A DNA stretch of 64,000 nt from Ramlibacter tataouinensis (GTDB taxonomy: Bacteria; Pseudomonadota; Gammaproteobacteria; Burkholderiales; Burkholderiaceae_C). The position numbers were made by a program, and so were the translations under genes. The stretch is from the NCBI RefSeq assembly GCF_027941915.1, contig NZ_CP116009.1, positions 3,038,001 to 3,102,000 of the forward strand. Direction: 5' to 3'. Below the pieces are notes generated by a model. It was not told where the DNA came from. It saw only the letters and a list, made by a program, of their open reading frames with translations, and made no database searches. Shown piece by piece: positions 20,374 to 29,120 of the stretch (its first letter is position 1; every line of letters starts with the position of its first letter).

Positions 20374-21504
20374 CTATTCCCGCACCCGGCCCTGCGAATC
20401 GATCAGGCTCAGCTCCACCATCCGGGAGCCGACCCGCTCGTTGCCGAAGTGCACGCGGAAGCCGCCGACATCGACGTCTTCCAGGCCTTCGATGGCCTTC
20501 CTGATGCGCGCCCGCGAGGGGTCCTTGGCGCGGCGCAGGGCCTCGACGTAGGCTCGGGCGGCGAGGTAGCCCTCCAGCATGTAGACGTTGGGCTTGCCGA
20601 GCTTGGCGGCCTGGGCGTCGGCCATCAGCTCGCGCACCACCGCGACCTTGGCGCTGTCGCTCTTGGGCACCACGCGCACCACCACCACCCCGGCGCCGGT
20701 GGGCCCCAGCTCCTCGGCCAGCAGGCTCTCGCCGGTGTTGGAGAAGCCGTAGATCGGGCCGCGGAAGCCCTTGGCGCGCAGGTCGCGCACGGCGCTGGCG
20801 GCATTGCCCGCGTCGCTCAGGATCAGCACCGACTGGGGTTTCGTCTCCAGCGTCTTGTCGACACTGTTGGCCACGCTGCCGGCGTTGACCACGTTGTTGG
20901 CCAGCAGGTTGGCGCCCATCGCCGTCATGGTGCGCTGGGCCGCGTCCAGCGCCGCCATCGACTCGCTGTCGGCCGCATGCAGGATGGCCAGCTTGCGTGC
21001 GCCCAGGGTCTCGGCGTGGCGCGTGACGGCCGCGGCCTCGATCGAATAGCCCGGCCGCAGCGAATAGATGTTCGGGTACTGGGCGCCGCGGAATTCGTCG
21101 GCCGCCGCCATCGGGGCGAAGACCAGCACGTCGCTGTCCTTGACCAGCGGGTAGGCGGCCGTGACCTGGGTCGAGCCGTAGAAGCCGAACAGCGACAGCA
21201 CTCCCTGGGCCAGCAGCTTCTTGGTGTTCTCCACCGTCAGGGCCGGGTTGCCGCGGTCGTCCAGCGTCACCAGCTCGACCTTGCGGCCGTTGACGCCGCC
21301 GGCGGCGTTGACCCGGTCGAAGTACAGCTTGGCGCCTTGCTGGTACGGCTCGGCCAGGGAAGAGCCGGGACCGGTCAGCGCCACCGACTGGCCCAGCACG
21401 ATGCTGGTCTTGCTGACCCCGTCCTCGGCGGCGACCCCCGCCGCGCCCGCCACCGCGAGGACCGCTACCATGGCGGCTCGCGCCCAACTCTGGGTGGTCT
21501 TCAT
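20374..21504 (-). CDS. LivK-like periplasmic receptor of a branched-chain amino acid type ABC transporter
   Basis: A 376-residue type I periplasmic binding protein. The signal peptide ends near GVAAEDG, then TSIVLGQSVALTGPGSSLAEPYQQGAKLYFD, the classical LivK/Leu-Ile-Val start. No permease or ATPase genes are adjacent, so it is an orphan receptor. It is divergent from the molybdopterin oxidoreductase, with under 40 bases between starts. Confidence 0.9.
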   Translation of the reverse strand: MKTTQSWARAAMVAVLAVAGAAGVAAEDGVSKTSIVLGQSVALTGPGSSLAEPYQQGAKLYFDRVNAAGGVNGRKVELVTLDDRGNPALTVENTKKLLAQGVLSLFGFYGSTQVTAAYPLVKDSDVLVFAPMAAADEFRGAQYPNIYSLRPGYSIEAAAVTRHAETLGARKLAILHAADSESMAALDAAQRTMTAMGANLLANNVVNAGSVANSVDKTLETKPQSVLILSDAGNAASAVRDLRAKGFRGPIYGFSNTGESLLAEELGPTGAGVVVVRVVPKSDSAKVAVVRELMADAQAAKLGKPNVYMLEGYLAARAYVEALRRAKDPSRARIRKAIEGLEDVDVGGFRVHFGNERVGSRMVELSLIDSQGRVRE

Positions 21505-21542
21505 CGTTCGGATCTCCTTCGTTGGCCGTAAGCGGATGTAAC

Positions 21543-23633
21543 GTGACGAGCACTCTAGGGAACAACTTGGCCGCCGGCATCCGCAATCCCCCTAGCGTCC
21601 ACGCGCCGCAACAGGTGCTTGGCGCATGCCCGCACGACTGCCCCGACACCTGTTCGCTGGTGACCACCGTGGCCGAGGGGAGGGCGATCCAGGTGCAGGG
21701 CAACCCGGCGCACCGGCCGACCGACGGCGTGCTGTGCGCCAAGGTCGCGCGCTACACCGAACGCACCTACCACCCCGACCGGGTGCTGCAGCCGCTGCGC
21801 CGGGCGGGGCCCAAGGGGTCGGGCCGGTTCGAGCCGGTGGGCTGGGACGAGGCGCTGGACGACATCGCCGCCCGCCTGTCGGCGATCGCCGCGCGCGACC
21901 CGCAGGCCATCCTGCCCTACAGCTACTGCGGCACCATGGGCCAGGTGCAGGGCGAGGGCATGGCGGCGCGCTTCTTCTTCCTGCTGGGCGCCTCGCTGCT
22001 GGATCGCACGATCTGCTCCACTGCCGGCTCCACCGCCCTGGTGCACACGCTGGGGGCCAAGGTCGGCATGAAGGTGGAGTTCTTCGCCGAGGCGAAGCTG
22101 ATCCTGGTCTGGGGCAGCAACTCCATCACCAGCAACCTGCATTTCTGGCGGTTGGCGCAGGAGGCCAAGCGGCGCGGCGCGCGGCTGGTCTGCATCGACC
22201 CGCGCCGCACCGAGACGGCGCAGAAGTGCCACGAGCACCTGCAGATCCTGCCCGGCACCGACGCCGCGCTGGCGCTGGCGCTGATGCACGAGCTGATCCG
22301 CCACGACTGGCTGGACCACGACTACATCGCCCGGCACACGCTCGGCTGGGAGGCGCTGCGCGAGCGCGCCCTGCGCTGGAGCCCGCAGCGCGCCGCCGCC
22401 GTTTGCGGCATCGCGGCCGAACGCATCGAGGCGCTGGCGCGCGACTACGGCACGATCCGGCCGGCCGCGATCCGCCTGAACTACGGCATGCAGCGCGTGC
22501 ACGGCGGCGGCAACGCGGCGCGCGCGGTGGCCTGCCTGCCGGCGCTGGTGGGCGCCTGGCGCGACCGCGCCGGCGGCGTGCTGCTGTCCAGCTCGGGCTG
22601 GTCCACCCTGGACAAGGCGGCGGTGCAGCGGCCCGACCTGCTGGCCGGCCGCACCCCGCGCACCCTCAACATGGTGACCATCGGCGACGACCTGCAGCGG
22701 CCCGCCTCGCCGGCCTTCGGCCCGCGGGTGGAGGCGGTGGTCGTCTACAACTGCAACCCGGTGGCGGTGGCCCCCGACTCGGCCCAGGTGGTGCGCGGCT
22801 TCGCCCGCGAGGACCTGTTCACCGTGGTGCTGGAGCACTTCCGCACCGACACCGCCGACTACGCCGACTACATCCTGCCGGCCACCACCCAGCTCGAGCA
22901 CTGGGACCTGCACAGCGCCTACGGCCACACCGACGTCCTGCTCAATCGCCCGGCGATCGCGCCGCTGGGCCAAGCCCGGCCCAACTCGCAAATCTTCCGT
23001 GATCTGGCCGCGCGCATGGGCTTCACCGACCCGTGCTTCGCCGACAGCGACGAGGACCTGTGCCGCCAGGCCTGCGCCGGCCGCATCGACTTCGATGCGC
23101 TGCTGCAGCACGGCTTCGCGCCGCTGCCGGTGCCGGACGCGCCGTTCGCCGACGGCCACTTCCCGACCGCTTCGGGCCGCTGCGAGTTCTTCAGCGCCGC
23201 GCTCGCGCGGCAGGGGCTGGACGGGCTGCCCGACCACGTGCCCAACCACGAGGCCTACGGCAGCTCGGCGCGCTACCCGCTGGCGATGATCTCGCCGCCG
23301 GCGCGCAATTTCCTCAACTCCAGCTTCGTCAACGTCGATTCGCTGCGCGCCATCGAGCGCGAGCCGCTGCTGGAGATCCACCCGCAGGATGCGCAGGCGC
23401 GCGGCATCGCCGACGGCGCCGTCGTGCGGGTGTTCAACGACCGCGGCGAGTACCGCTGCAAGGCCCAGGTGTGCGAGCGGGCCCGGCCGGGCGTGGTCAA
23501 CGGGCTGGGCGTGTGGTGGCGCAAGCTGGGCCTGGCCGGCACCAACGTCAATGAGCTCACCAGCCAGCGCCTGACGGACCTGGGCGCCGGCCCGGTGTTC
23601 TACGACTGCCTGGTGGACGTGCAACCGGCGTGA
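21543..23633 (+). CDS. Molybdopterin-dependent oxidoreductase (DMSO reductase/formate dehydrogenase family)
   Basis: About 696 residues from the GTG at 21543; a TTG 21 bases upstream is an alternative. An N-terminal 4Fe-4S site is formed by Cys29, Cys33, Cys37 (CPHDCPDTC) and Cys65. Then come the molybdopterin domains (WGSNSITSN, CIDPRRTETA, LNYGMQRVHGGGNAAR) and the C-terminal dinucleotide-binding domain (NRGEYRCKAQV-like NDRGEY). There is no twin-arginine signal, so it is probably cytoplasmic. The substrate cannot be predicted. Its stop overlaps the next gene as GTGA. Confidence 0.88.
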   Translation: MTSTLGNNLAAGIRNPPSVHAPQQVLGACPHDCPDTCSLVTTVAEGRAIQVQGNPAHRPTDGVLCAKVARYTERTYHPDRVLQPLRRAGPKGSGRFEPVGWDEALDDIAARLSAIAARDPQAILPYSYCGTMGQVQGEGMAARFFFLLGASLLDRTICSTAGSTALVHTLGAKVGMKVEFFAEAKLILVWGSNSITSNLHFWRLAQEAKRRGARLVCIDPRRTETAQKCHEHLQILPGTDAALALALMHELIRHDWLDHDYIARHTLGWEALRERALRWSPQRAAAVCGIAAERIEALARDYGTIRPAAIRLNYGMQRVHGGGNAARAVACLPALVGAWRDRAGGVLLSSSGWSTLDKAAVQRPDLLAGRTPRTLNMVTIGDDLQRPASPAFGPRVEAVVVYNCNPVAVAPDSAQVVRGFAREDLFTVVLEHFRTDTADYADYILPATTQLEHWDLHSAYGHTDVLLNRPAIAPLGQARPNSQIFRDLAARMGFTDPCFADSDEDLCRQACAGRIDFDALLQHGFAPLPVPDAPFADGHFPTASGRCEFFSAALARQGLDGLPDHVPNHEAYGSSARYPLAMISPPARNFLNSSFVNVDSLRAIEREPLLEIHPQDAQARGIADGAVVRVFNDRGEYRCKAQVCERARPGVVNGLGVWWRKLGLAGTNVNELTSQRLTDLGAGPVFYDCLVDVQPA

Positions 23634-24733
23634 AGGGCAGGTGGCTGGTGGCATCGGCACTGGGAGCGGCGGTGGTGGCGGCTTCGCTGCTGTGCCTGTC
23701 GGGTTGCGCCAACCTGGGCTACTACTGGCAGTCGGCCACCGGGCACCTGCGGGTGATGAACGCCTCGCGTCCGGTGCAGGAGTGGCTGGGCGACGAGCGG
23801 GCCTCGCCCGGCCTGAAGCAGCGGCTGGAACTGAGCCAGCGCATCCGCAGCTTCGCCTCCGGCGAGCTGCACCTGCCCGACAACCCCAGCTACCGGCGCT
23901 ACGCCGACCTGCACCGCAGCGCCGTGATCTGGAACGTGGTGGCGGCGCCGGAGTTCTCGCTCACGCTCAAGACCTGGTGCTTCCCCGTCACCGGTTGCGT
24001 GGGCTATCGCGGCTACTTCGACGAAGCCGAGGCCCGGGCCGAGGCCGACCAGTTGCGTGGCGAGGGCTACGAAGCCAGCAGCTACCCGGTTCCGGCCTAC
24101 TCCACGCTGGGCTGGATGAACTGGGCCGGCGGCGACCCGCTGCTCAACACCTTCATCCACTACCCGGAAGGCGAGCTGGCGCGGCTGATCTTCCACGAGC
24201 TGGCGCACCAGGTGGTGTACGCGCGCGACGACACCATGTTCAACGAGTCCTTCGCCACCGCGGTGGAACGGCTGGGCGTGCAGCGCTGGCTGCAGGAAGA
24301 GGCGTCACCCGAGGCGCGCGCCGACTACGCCCGGTACGACGGCCGCCGGCGCGACTTCCGCGCGCTGACCCGGACCACCCGCGAGAAGCTGGATGCGGTC
24401 TATGACCAGAAGGCTTCGCTCGGCGACGAGGAGGTGCGGCGGCGCAAGGCGCAGCTGATGGCCGACTTCCGCGCCGACTACCGGCGGCTGCGCGAGGCCT
24501 GGGGCGTCGAGCCGGCGCGCCTGCGCGGCTACGACAATTGGGTGGCCGGTGCCAACAACGCCTCGTTCGGCGCGCAGAAGGCGTACGACGGGCTGGTGCC
24601 CGGCTTCGAGGCGCTGTTCCACTCGCTGGGCGGCGACTGGCAGCGCTTCTACGCCGAAGTCAAGCGGCTGGCCGCGCTCCCCAAGGCCGAACGACACGAC
24701 TACCTGAAGCACAAGGAGAAGGGCCGTGCCTGA
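23630..24733 (+). CDS. Lipoprotein aminopeptidase (COG4324-type)
   Basis: A 367-residue putative zinc aminopeptidase. The signal peptide carries lipobox LSGC, followed by ANLGYYWQ, a hallmark of this family. HELAH at residues 189-193 and the downstream NESFA supply a zinc-metallopeptidase site. It starts with GTG overlapping the previous stop by four bases and overlaps the next gene by eight bases. The role is probably periplasmic or outer-membrane peptide trimming. Coupling to a molybdoenzyme has no obvious functional meaning. Confidence 0.87.
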   Translation: MKGRWLVASALGAAVVAASLLCLSGCANLGYYWQSATGHLRVMNASRPVQEWLGDERASPGLKQRLELSQRIRSFASGELHLPDNPSYRRYADLHRSAVIWNVVAAPEFSLTLKTWCFPVTGCVGYRGYFDEAEARAEADQLRGEGYEASSYPVPAYSTLGWMNWAGGDPLLNTFIHYPEGELARLIFHELAHQVVYARDDTMFNESFATAVERLGVQRWLQEEASPEARADYARYDGRRRDFRALTRTTREKLDAVYDQKASLGDEEVRRRKAQLMADFRADYRRLREAWGVEPARLRGYDNWVAGANNASFGAQKAYDGLVPGFEALFHSLGGDWQRFYAEVKRLAALPKAERHDYLKHKEKGRA

Positions 24734-25148
24734 CATCCACATCGAACGCGAACACAGCCTGGGACTGGCGCGCGCCCGCGAACTGGCCTTCAAGTGGGCC
24801 GAGGCGGCCGAGGACAAGCTCGACATGGAATGCACCTACGAGGAGGGCAAGACCTCCGACCTGGTCAGCTTCACCCGCTCGGGCGTCGACGGCGAGCTGC
24901 GCGTCACGCGCGACCGCTTCGAGCTGCATGCGCGCCTGGGGCTGCTGCTGGGCGTGTTCCGGGAGCGCATCGAGAGCGAGATCACCAGCAACCTGGACAG
25001 GCTGTTGGAGCATGGCGACCCCGTCACGGCGTTCGAAAAGGGCGTGGCCGAAGCCACGGGGCGGCGGGTGGCGAAGGAGGGGGATGCAGGCAAGGCTGCT
25101 GCGGCGGGCAAGGCGGCCAAGCCGGCGGCGCGCAGCCGCAAGGCCTGA
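24726..25148 (+). CDS. Polyhydroxyalkanoic acid system family protein
   Basis: A 140-residue small protein of the PHA_gran_rgn family, found beside PHA granule genes. The core reads IHIEREHSLGLARARELAFKW and continues to RIESEITSNLDRLL. The C-terminal 30 residues are a Lys/Ala-rich tail like that of phasin-like proteins. GTG at 24726 lies eight bases inside the aminopeptidase gene. Function is not established; it fits with the phasin at 30520. Confidence 0.82.
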   Translation: MPDIHIEREHSLGLARARELAFKWAEAAEDKLDMECTYEEGKTSDLVSFTRSGVDGELRVTRDRFELHARLGLLLGVFRERIESEITSNLDRLLEHGDPVTAFEKGVAEATGRRVAKEGDAGKAAAAGKAAKPAARSRKA

Positions 25149-25170
25149 TCCAGCGCAACGCGCCTCCGCG

Positions 25171-25197
25171 TGGATCTCCCCCCGGCGCCGGGATGAC
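25171..25197 (-). repeat. REP-like palindrome, copy 2 (degenerate)
   Basis: Contains the perfect 12-base palindrome CCCGGCGCCGGG (25181-25192), flanked by TGGATC and ATGAC. Same family and orientation as the copy at 16751. It fills the gap between convergent genes ending at 25148 and 25206. Confidence 0.55.
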
Positions 25198-25205
25198 GAA
25201 AGAAC

Positions 25206-25463
25206 TCAGCCCCGCAGCGACTCGATCAGGTCGATGTACTGCTGCATCGCGTCGTCGCTGGACGTGCCCTTGAAGCCGTTCCAGGCGTCCCACTTGGCGC
25301 GCCCGACCATGTCGCCGAAACCGGGCTTCTTCTCGGCGTTGTCGCCCTGCGTGGCCTGCTTGTACAGGCCGTAGATCTTCAGCAGCGTGCTGTTGTCGGG
25401 CCGCTCGCTCAGGGTCTTGGAGTTGGCGACGGCGGCTTCGAATTCGGCTTTGAGATCGGCCAT
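25206..25463 (-). CDS. Acyl-CoA-binding protein
   Basis: An 85-residue ACBP with the expected four-helix length. Landmarks are FEAAVANSKTL, LKIYGLYKQATQGDN, KPGFGDMVGRAKWDAWNGFKG and the C-terminal YIDLIESL. It binds long-chain acyl-CoA in the cytoplasm. It is divergent from the wax ester synthase/DGAT gene, with 93 bases between starts, so it may supply or buffer that enzyme's substrate. Confidence 0.95.
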   Translation of the reverse strand: MADLKAEFEAAVANSKTLSERPDNSTLLKIYGLYKQATQGDNAEKKPGFGDMVGRAKWDAWNGFKGTSSDDAMQQYIDLIESLRG

Positions 25464-25556
25464 GGTGGGGGCTCCGGTGGGAAAGTCCGCGGTATCTTAA
25501 GCGGGCCTGCGCACCCACAATAGGCGCCGCTCCCCACCCGGACAAGGACACCCGCC

Positions 25557-27077
25557 ATGGTCACCCGCATCGTTCGCAGCGTCGCCCAGCAAGCCGCCCG
25601 GAGCGCCGCCCGCGGCGCCGTGAAGCAGGCCCGGCGCGCGGCGCGCGGCGTGCTCGGCCTGGCCGCCGAGCGCATGAGCAAGGTCGATACGGCCTGGCTG
25701 CGCATGGACAACGAGCACAACCTGATGATGATCCTGGGGGTGTGGACGCTGCGTCCGGGCATCGACTACGAGGCGCTGTGCCGGCGGGTCCAGGAGCGGC
25801 TGCTCCAGTACCCGCGCTTTCGCCAGCACGTGGTGGAGGACGCCACCGGCGCCAGCTGGGTGGACACGGCGGACCTGGACGTGCACCAGCTGGTGGTGCG
25901 CGAGAAGCTGCCGCGCAGCCGCGCGGCCAGCCCGCAGGTCGCGCTGCAGGCGCGCGTGGGCCAGCTGGCGATGGAGCCGCTGGACCGCAGGCTGCCCCTG
26001 TGGCGCTTCCACCTGGTGGAGGACTACGACGGCGGCAGCGCGCTGGTGGTGCGCATCCACCACTGCATTGCCGACGGCATCGCGCTGATCTCGGTGGTGC
26101 TGTCCCTGGTCGATGGCGGCGCCGCGCCGCCGCTGCGCCGGTCGCGGGCGCCGGTCCACGGCGCCGGCGGCTGGATCGCCGACACGCTGCTCAAGCCCTT
26201 CACCGACCTCACCGTCAAGGCGCTCGACGCCGCCGGCGAAGGCGCCGCCCGTTCGCTGCACCTGCTGGAGGACCCGCACGCGGGGCTGGAGGGTTCGGTC
26301 GAACTGGCGCGGCTGGCCTACCAGGTGCTCAGCGATGCCGGCGCGCTGCTGCTGATGCCGGACGACGCCCGGACCCTGCTCAAGGGCCAGCCGGCCGGCA
26401 GGAAGCGGGTGGCCTGGTGCGACCCGCTGCCGCTGGACGAAGTCAAGGCGGTGGGCAAGGCGCTCAACTGCTCGATCAACGACGTGCTGCTGTCCTGCGT
26501 GTCGGGCGCTATCGGCGAGTACCTGCGCGCCCACGGCGACGATCCCGCCGGCAAGGAGATCCGCGCCATGGTGCCGGTGAACCTGCGGCCGATGGACCAT
26601 GCCTGGAAGCTGGGCAACCACTTCGGGCTGGTGCCGCTGGTGCTGCCGATCGGCCTGGAGAACCCGGTCGAGCGCGTCTACGAGGTGCGCCGGCGCATGG
26701 ATGCGCTCAAGGGCAGCACCCAGCCGCTGCTGGCGTTCGCGGTGCTGACCGTCGCCGGGTTGCTGGTCAAGCCGGCGCAGGACGCGATCCTGCGGCTGTT
26801 CAGCGACAAGACCACGGCGGTGATGACCAACGTGCCGGGGCCGCGCGAGAAGCTGCGCTTCCTGGGGGCGACGCTGGAGCAGTGCATGTTCTGGGTGCCG
26901 CAGTCCGGCAACATCGGCCTGGGCGTGTCCATCCTCAGCTATGGCGGCAACGTGCAGTTCGGCGTCATCGCCGATGCCGCCCTGTGCCCGCAGCCGCAGA
27001 AGATCATCGATGCCTTCGGGCCGGAGTTCGCCAAGCTGTCGTGGCTGACGCTGATGCTGCCGTGGGGGGAGGGGTAG
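25557..27077 (+). CDS. Wax ester synthase/diacylglycerol O-acyltransferase (WS/DGAT)
   Basis: A 506-residue acyltransferase of the AtfA family that joins acyl-CoA to a fatty alcohol (wax ester) or diacylglycerol (triacylglycerol). The catalytic motif HHxxxDG is present as His168-His169-CIA-Asp173-Gly174. PLWRFHLVEDY and the C-terminal NDVLLSCVSGA and VPGPREKLRF are also conserved. The first 40 residues are an Arg/Ala-rich extension before the usual MSKVDTAWLRM start, perhaps a membrane or granule anchor; an internal start at that Met is possible. The fatty acyl-CoA reductase at 31271 could provide its alcohol substrate. Confidence 0.92.
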   Translation: MVTRIVRSVAQQAARSAARGAVKQARRAARGVLGLAAERMSKVDTAWLRMDNEHNLMMILGVWTLRPGIDYEALCRRVQERLLQYPRFRQHVVEDATGASWVDTADLDVHQLVVREKLPRSRAASPQVALQARVGQLAMEPLDRRLPLWRFHLVEDYDGGSALVVRIHHCIADGIALISVVLSLVDGGAAPPLRRSRAPVHGAGGWIADTLLKPFTDLTVKALDAAGEGAARSLHLLEDPHAGLEGSVELARLAYQVLSDAGALLLMPDDARTLLKGQPAGRKRVAWCDPLPLDEVKAVGKALNCSINDVLLSCVSGAIGEYLRAHGDDPAGKEIRAMVPVNLRPMDHAWKLGNHFGLVPLVLPIGLENPVERVYEVRRRMDALKGSTQPLLAFAVLTVAGLLVKPAQDAILRLFSDKTTAVMTNVPGPREKLRFLGATLEQCMFWVPQSGNIGLGVSILSYGGNVQFGVIADAALCPQPQKIIDAFGPEFAKLSWLTLMLPWGEG

Positions 27078-27089
27078 GGCCGAACGCCC

Positions 27090-27557
27090 TCAGTGCTCCC
27101 GCTCCTGCCCCTCTTCCTCCTTCGCCGCCAGCCGTTCATGCTCTTCGCGATAGGGCTCGCCCAGCGCTTTCTGCTCCCTGCGTGACAGCACCTCCCGCGC
27201 CTGCGGGAAGAATTTCTGTTCCTCTTCCTGCAAGTGGTGCTCCACCTTCTGCACCAGCTTGCCGATGGCCTCCAGCCACCCGGGTGAGCCGGCGTCGGCC
27301 TTGTCCAGGTCCTCGACCATCTCGTCCATCTCGTGGTGTTCGGCGATGCCGTGGCGGGCGGCGTCGACCGTTTCGTCGTGTTCGATGAGCGGCACGTAGA
27401 AGGTGCGCTCCTCGGCGGTCTCGTGCGCGGCCATCTCGGCCTTGAGGTCGTCCAGCGCCTGCCGGCGCGGCCCGGGTTCGCCGATGGCGGTCAGCAGGCG
27501 CCGGCAGATCGCGCGCTGCCGTTCGTGGCTTTCGAGGAGGGCTTCGAAGATGTCCAT
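27090..27557 (-). CDS. Hemerythrin HHE domain protein
   Basis: A 155-residue cytoplasmic di-iron-type helical bundle. Histidines and glutamates in ESHERQRAI, AAHETAEERTFYVPLIEHDE, EHHEMDEM and KVEHHLQEEEQKFFP fit two HHE repeats. The C-terminus is highly charged and may form a helix. Likely role is oxygen or nitric oxide sensing or iron handling. It is convergent with the WS/DGAT gene, 12 bases apart. The start ATG at 27557 gives MDIFEALLESHERQ, the usual N-terminus. Confidence 0.88.
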   Translation of the reverse strand: MDIFEALLESHERQRAICRRLLTAIGEPGPRRQALDDLKAEMAAHETAEERTFYVPLIEHDETVDAARHGIAEHHEMDEMVEDLDKADAGSPGWLEAIGKLVQKVEHHLQEEEQKFFPQAREVLSRREQKALGEPYREEHERLAAKEEEGQEREH

Positions 27558-27626
27558 GCCGCCAGTCTCGACGGGCCGGCGGCGCCAGGCTGTAGGCCGG
27601 GCCGCCGCCTGCCGCCCGGCGGCCAC

Positions 27627-28400
27627 CTACTCTTCGAGTTCGGCCTGGGCCAGCGCGACGTCCAGCCGCTGCGTCGCATCCAGCGGCTCGATCGCCGCGG
27701 CCTGCTCGTACAGGGCCGTGGCTTCGGCCAGTCTGCCTTCGCCTTCGAGCATGACCAGCCCGTTGGCGTACTCGATCAGGCCGATGGCCGACCGGGGATT
27801 GAGCGCCAGCGCCTGCCGGAACAGGGTGAGCCCGGTCTCCTTCTTGGCCCCGTACGTCATGCCGCCGATCAGCGGGCCGACCTTGTCGATCACCTCGGCA
27901 TGGAAGGCGCCCAGCGCGATGTGCGCGTCGGCATGGCGCGGGTTCAGCCGGATCGCCTTCTCGAACGACTCCTTGACCTTGCTGCCCAGCCCCTGGGCCA
28001 GCGCCTTGGCGACGCTGATCGCCTGGCTGTAGCGACCGAGCGCATAGCCGCGGTGGTGCCAGGCGCCGGCGTTGTTCGGCTCGCGCGCGGCCTGCGCCTC
28101 GGCGCGCTGCGCCACTTCCTGGAACAGCTCGAGCCGGGTCCTTTCCTTCTTTTCCAGGTAGGTGGCATAGATGCAGGCGGCCTTGTTGGCGACCGTGATC
28201 CCGCCGCCGCCGGCCGCGAGCCCGGCTTGCACCGCCTGCTGGAATTCGCCGCGGTGGTACAGCGTCCAGGCGTGCAGCACGGCGGAGTCCGCGGGCAGCG
28301 GCTCGGCGTCGCCGGCGTGCAGGCGCGCCCAGTTGCTGCGGACCTCATCGTCGCCGAAGCCGAAATCGCCCAGGTACGGGAACGCCGCCCACTTGCCCAC
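27627..28400 (-). CDS. Tetratricopeptide-repeat protein of unknown function
   Basis: A 257-residue soluble protein with TPR-like helical repeats, for example AWHHRGYALGRYSQAISVAKAL, FEKAIRLNPRHADAHIALGAFHAE and FRQALALNPRSAIGLIEYANGL. No signal peptide and no enzymatic motif. It sits between the TetR gene and the hemerythrin gene on the same strand. It probably mediates protein contacts; no specific function can be given. Confidence 0.75.
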   Translation of the reverse strand: MGKWAAFPYLGDFGFGDDEVRSNWARLHAGDAEPLPADSAVLHAWTLYHRGEFQQAVQAGLAAGGGGITVANKAACIYATYLEKKERTRLELFQEVAQRAEAQAAREPNNAGAWHHRGYALGRYSQAISVAKALAQGLGSKVKESFEKAIRLNPRHADAHIALGAFHAEVIDKVGPLIGGMTYGAKKETGLTLFRQALALNPRSAIGLIEYANGLVMLEGEGRLAEATALYEQAAAIEPLDATQRLDVALAQAELEE

Positions 28401-28438
28401 TCTTGTCTCCCGATTGGCCTTGTTGCAGCCGCAGCGAC

Positions 28439-29101
28439 TTATCGGCTGCCGGCCGTGTACGCCCCGGCCAGGCCCAGCAGGTGGGCGCGCTGGTCGGCGC
28501 GCAGGTAGGGTACCAGCAGATGCAGCAGGTGGTGGGCGCCGCGCAGCAGGGCGGCCTGCGCGCCGGCCGGCTCCAGCGCGTGGCGCGGGTCGCCCACGTA
28601 TTCGAAGCTGAGCCAGTAGGTCAGCAACACCACCATGCTGGTGGCCATCGGTTCGGCCTCGCGCGAATCGATGCTGGCGCAGCCGCTGCGGTTGATGCCA
28701 TCGAGCATCGCGCGAATGGCGCGGGCCTTGTTCTTCAGCACCGCCTGGAACTGGGTCTCCAGCTTGCGGTTGCGCGAGAGCAGGTCGTTCAGGTCGCGAT
28801 AGAGGAAGCGGTACTGCCAGATCAGCTCGAACAGCGTGTGCAGGAAGAACCAGGCGTCCTCCACGTCGCGCACGTTGTCGGCGGCGGCGAGCAGCTCCGA
28901 CAGCGAGCGCTCGTAGCGCTCGAACAGCGAGTTGACCAGTTCTTCCTTGGCCGGGTAGTGGTAGTAGAGGTTGCCCGGGCTGATGTGCATCTCGGCCGAG
29001 ATCAACGTGGTCGACACATTGGGCTCGCCGAAGCGGTTGAACAGGTCGAGCGTCACCTCCAGGATGCGTTCGGCCGTGCGGCGCGGGGCCTTCTTCGCCA
29101 T
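28439..29101 (-). CDS. TetR-family transcriptional regulator
   Basis: A 220-residue repressor-type regulator. The N-terminal helix-turn-helix spans roughly residues 8-55 (RILEVTLDLFNRFGEPNVS, then the recognition region ISPGNLYYHYPAKEELV). The C-terminal ligand domain is DUF-type, with EDAWFFLHTLFELIWQYRFLYRDL. It lies 19 bases after the patatin gene on the same strand, in a lipid-storage neighbourhood, so it may respond to acyl-CoA and control nearby lipid genes (inference). Confidence 0.9.
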   Translation of the reverse strand: MAKKAPRRTAERILEVTLDLFNRFGEPNVSTTLISAEMHISPGNLYYHYPAKEELVNSLFERYERSLSELLAAADNVRDVEDAWFFLHTLFELIWQYRFLYRDLNDLLSRNRKLETQFQAVLKNKARAIRAMLDGINRSGCASIDSREAEPMATSMVVLLTYWLSFEYVGDPRHALEPAGAQAALLRGAHHLLHLLVPYLRADQRAHLLGLAGAYTAGSR

Positions 29102-29120
29102 CAGCCGCGGACCCTGCGCG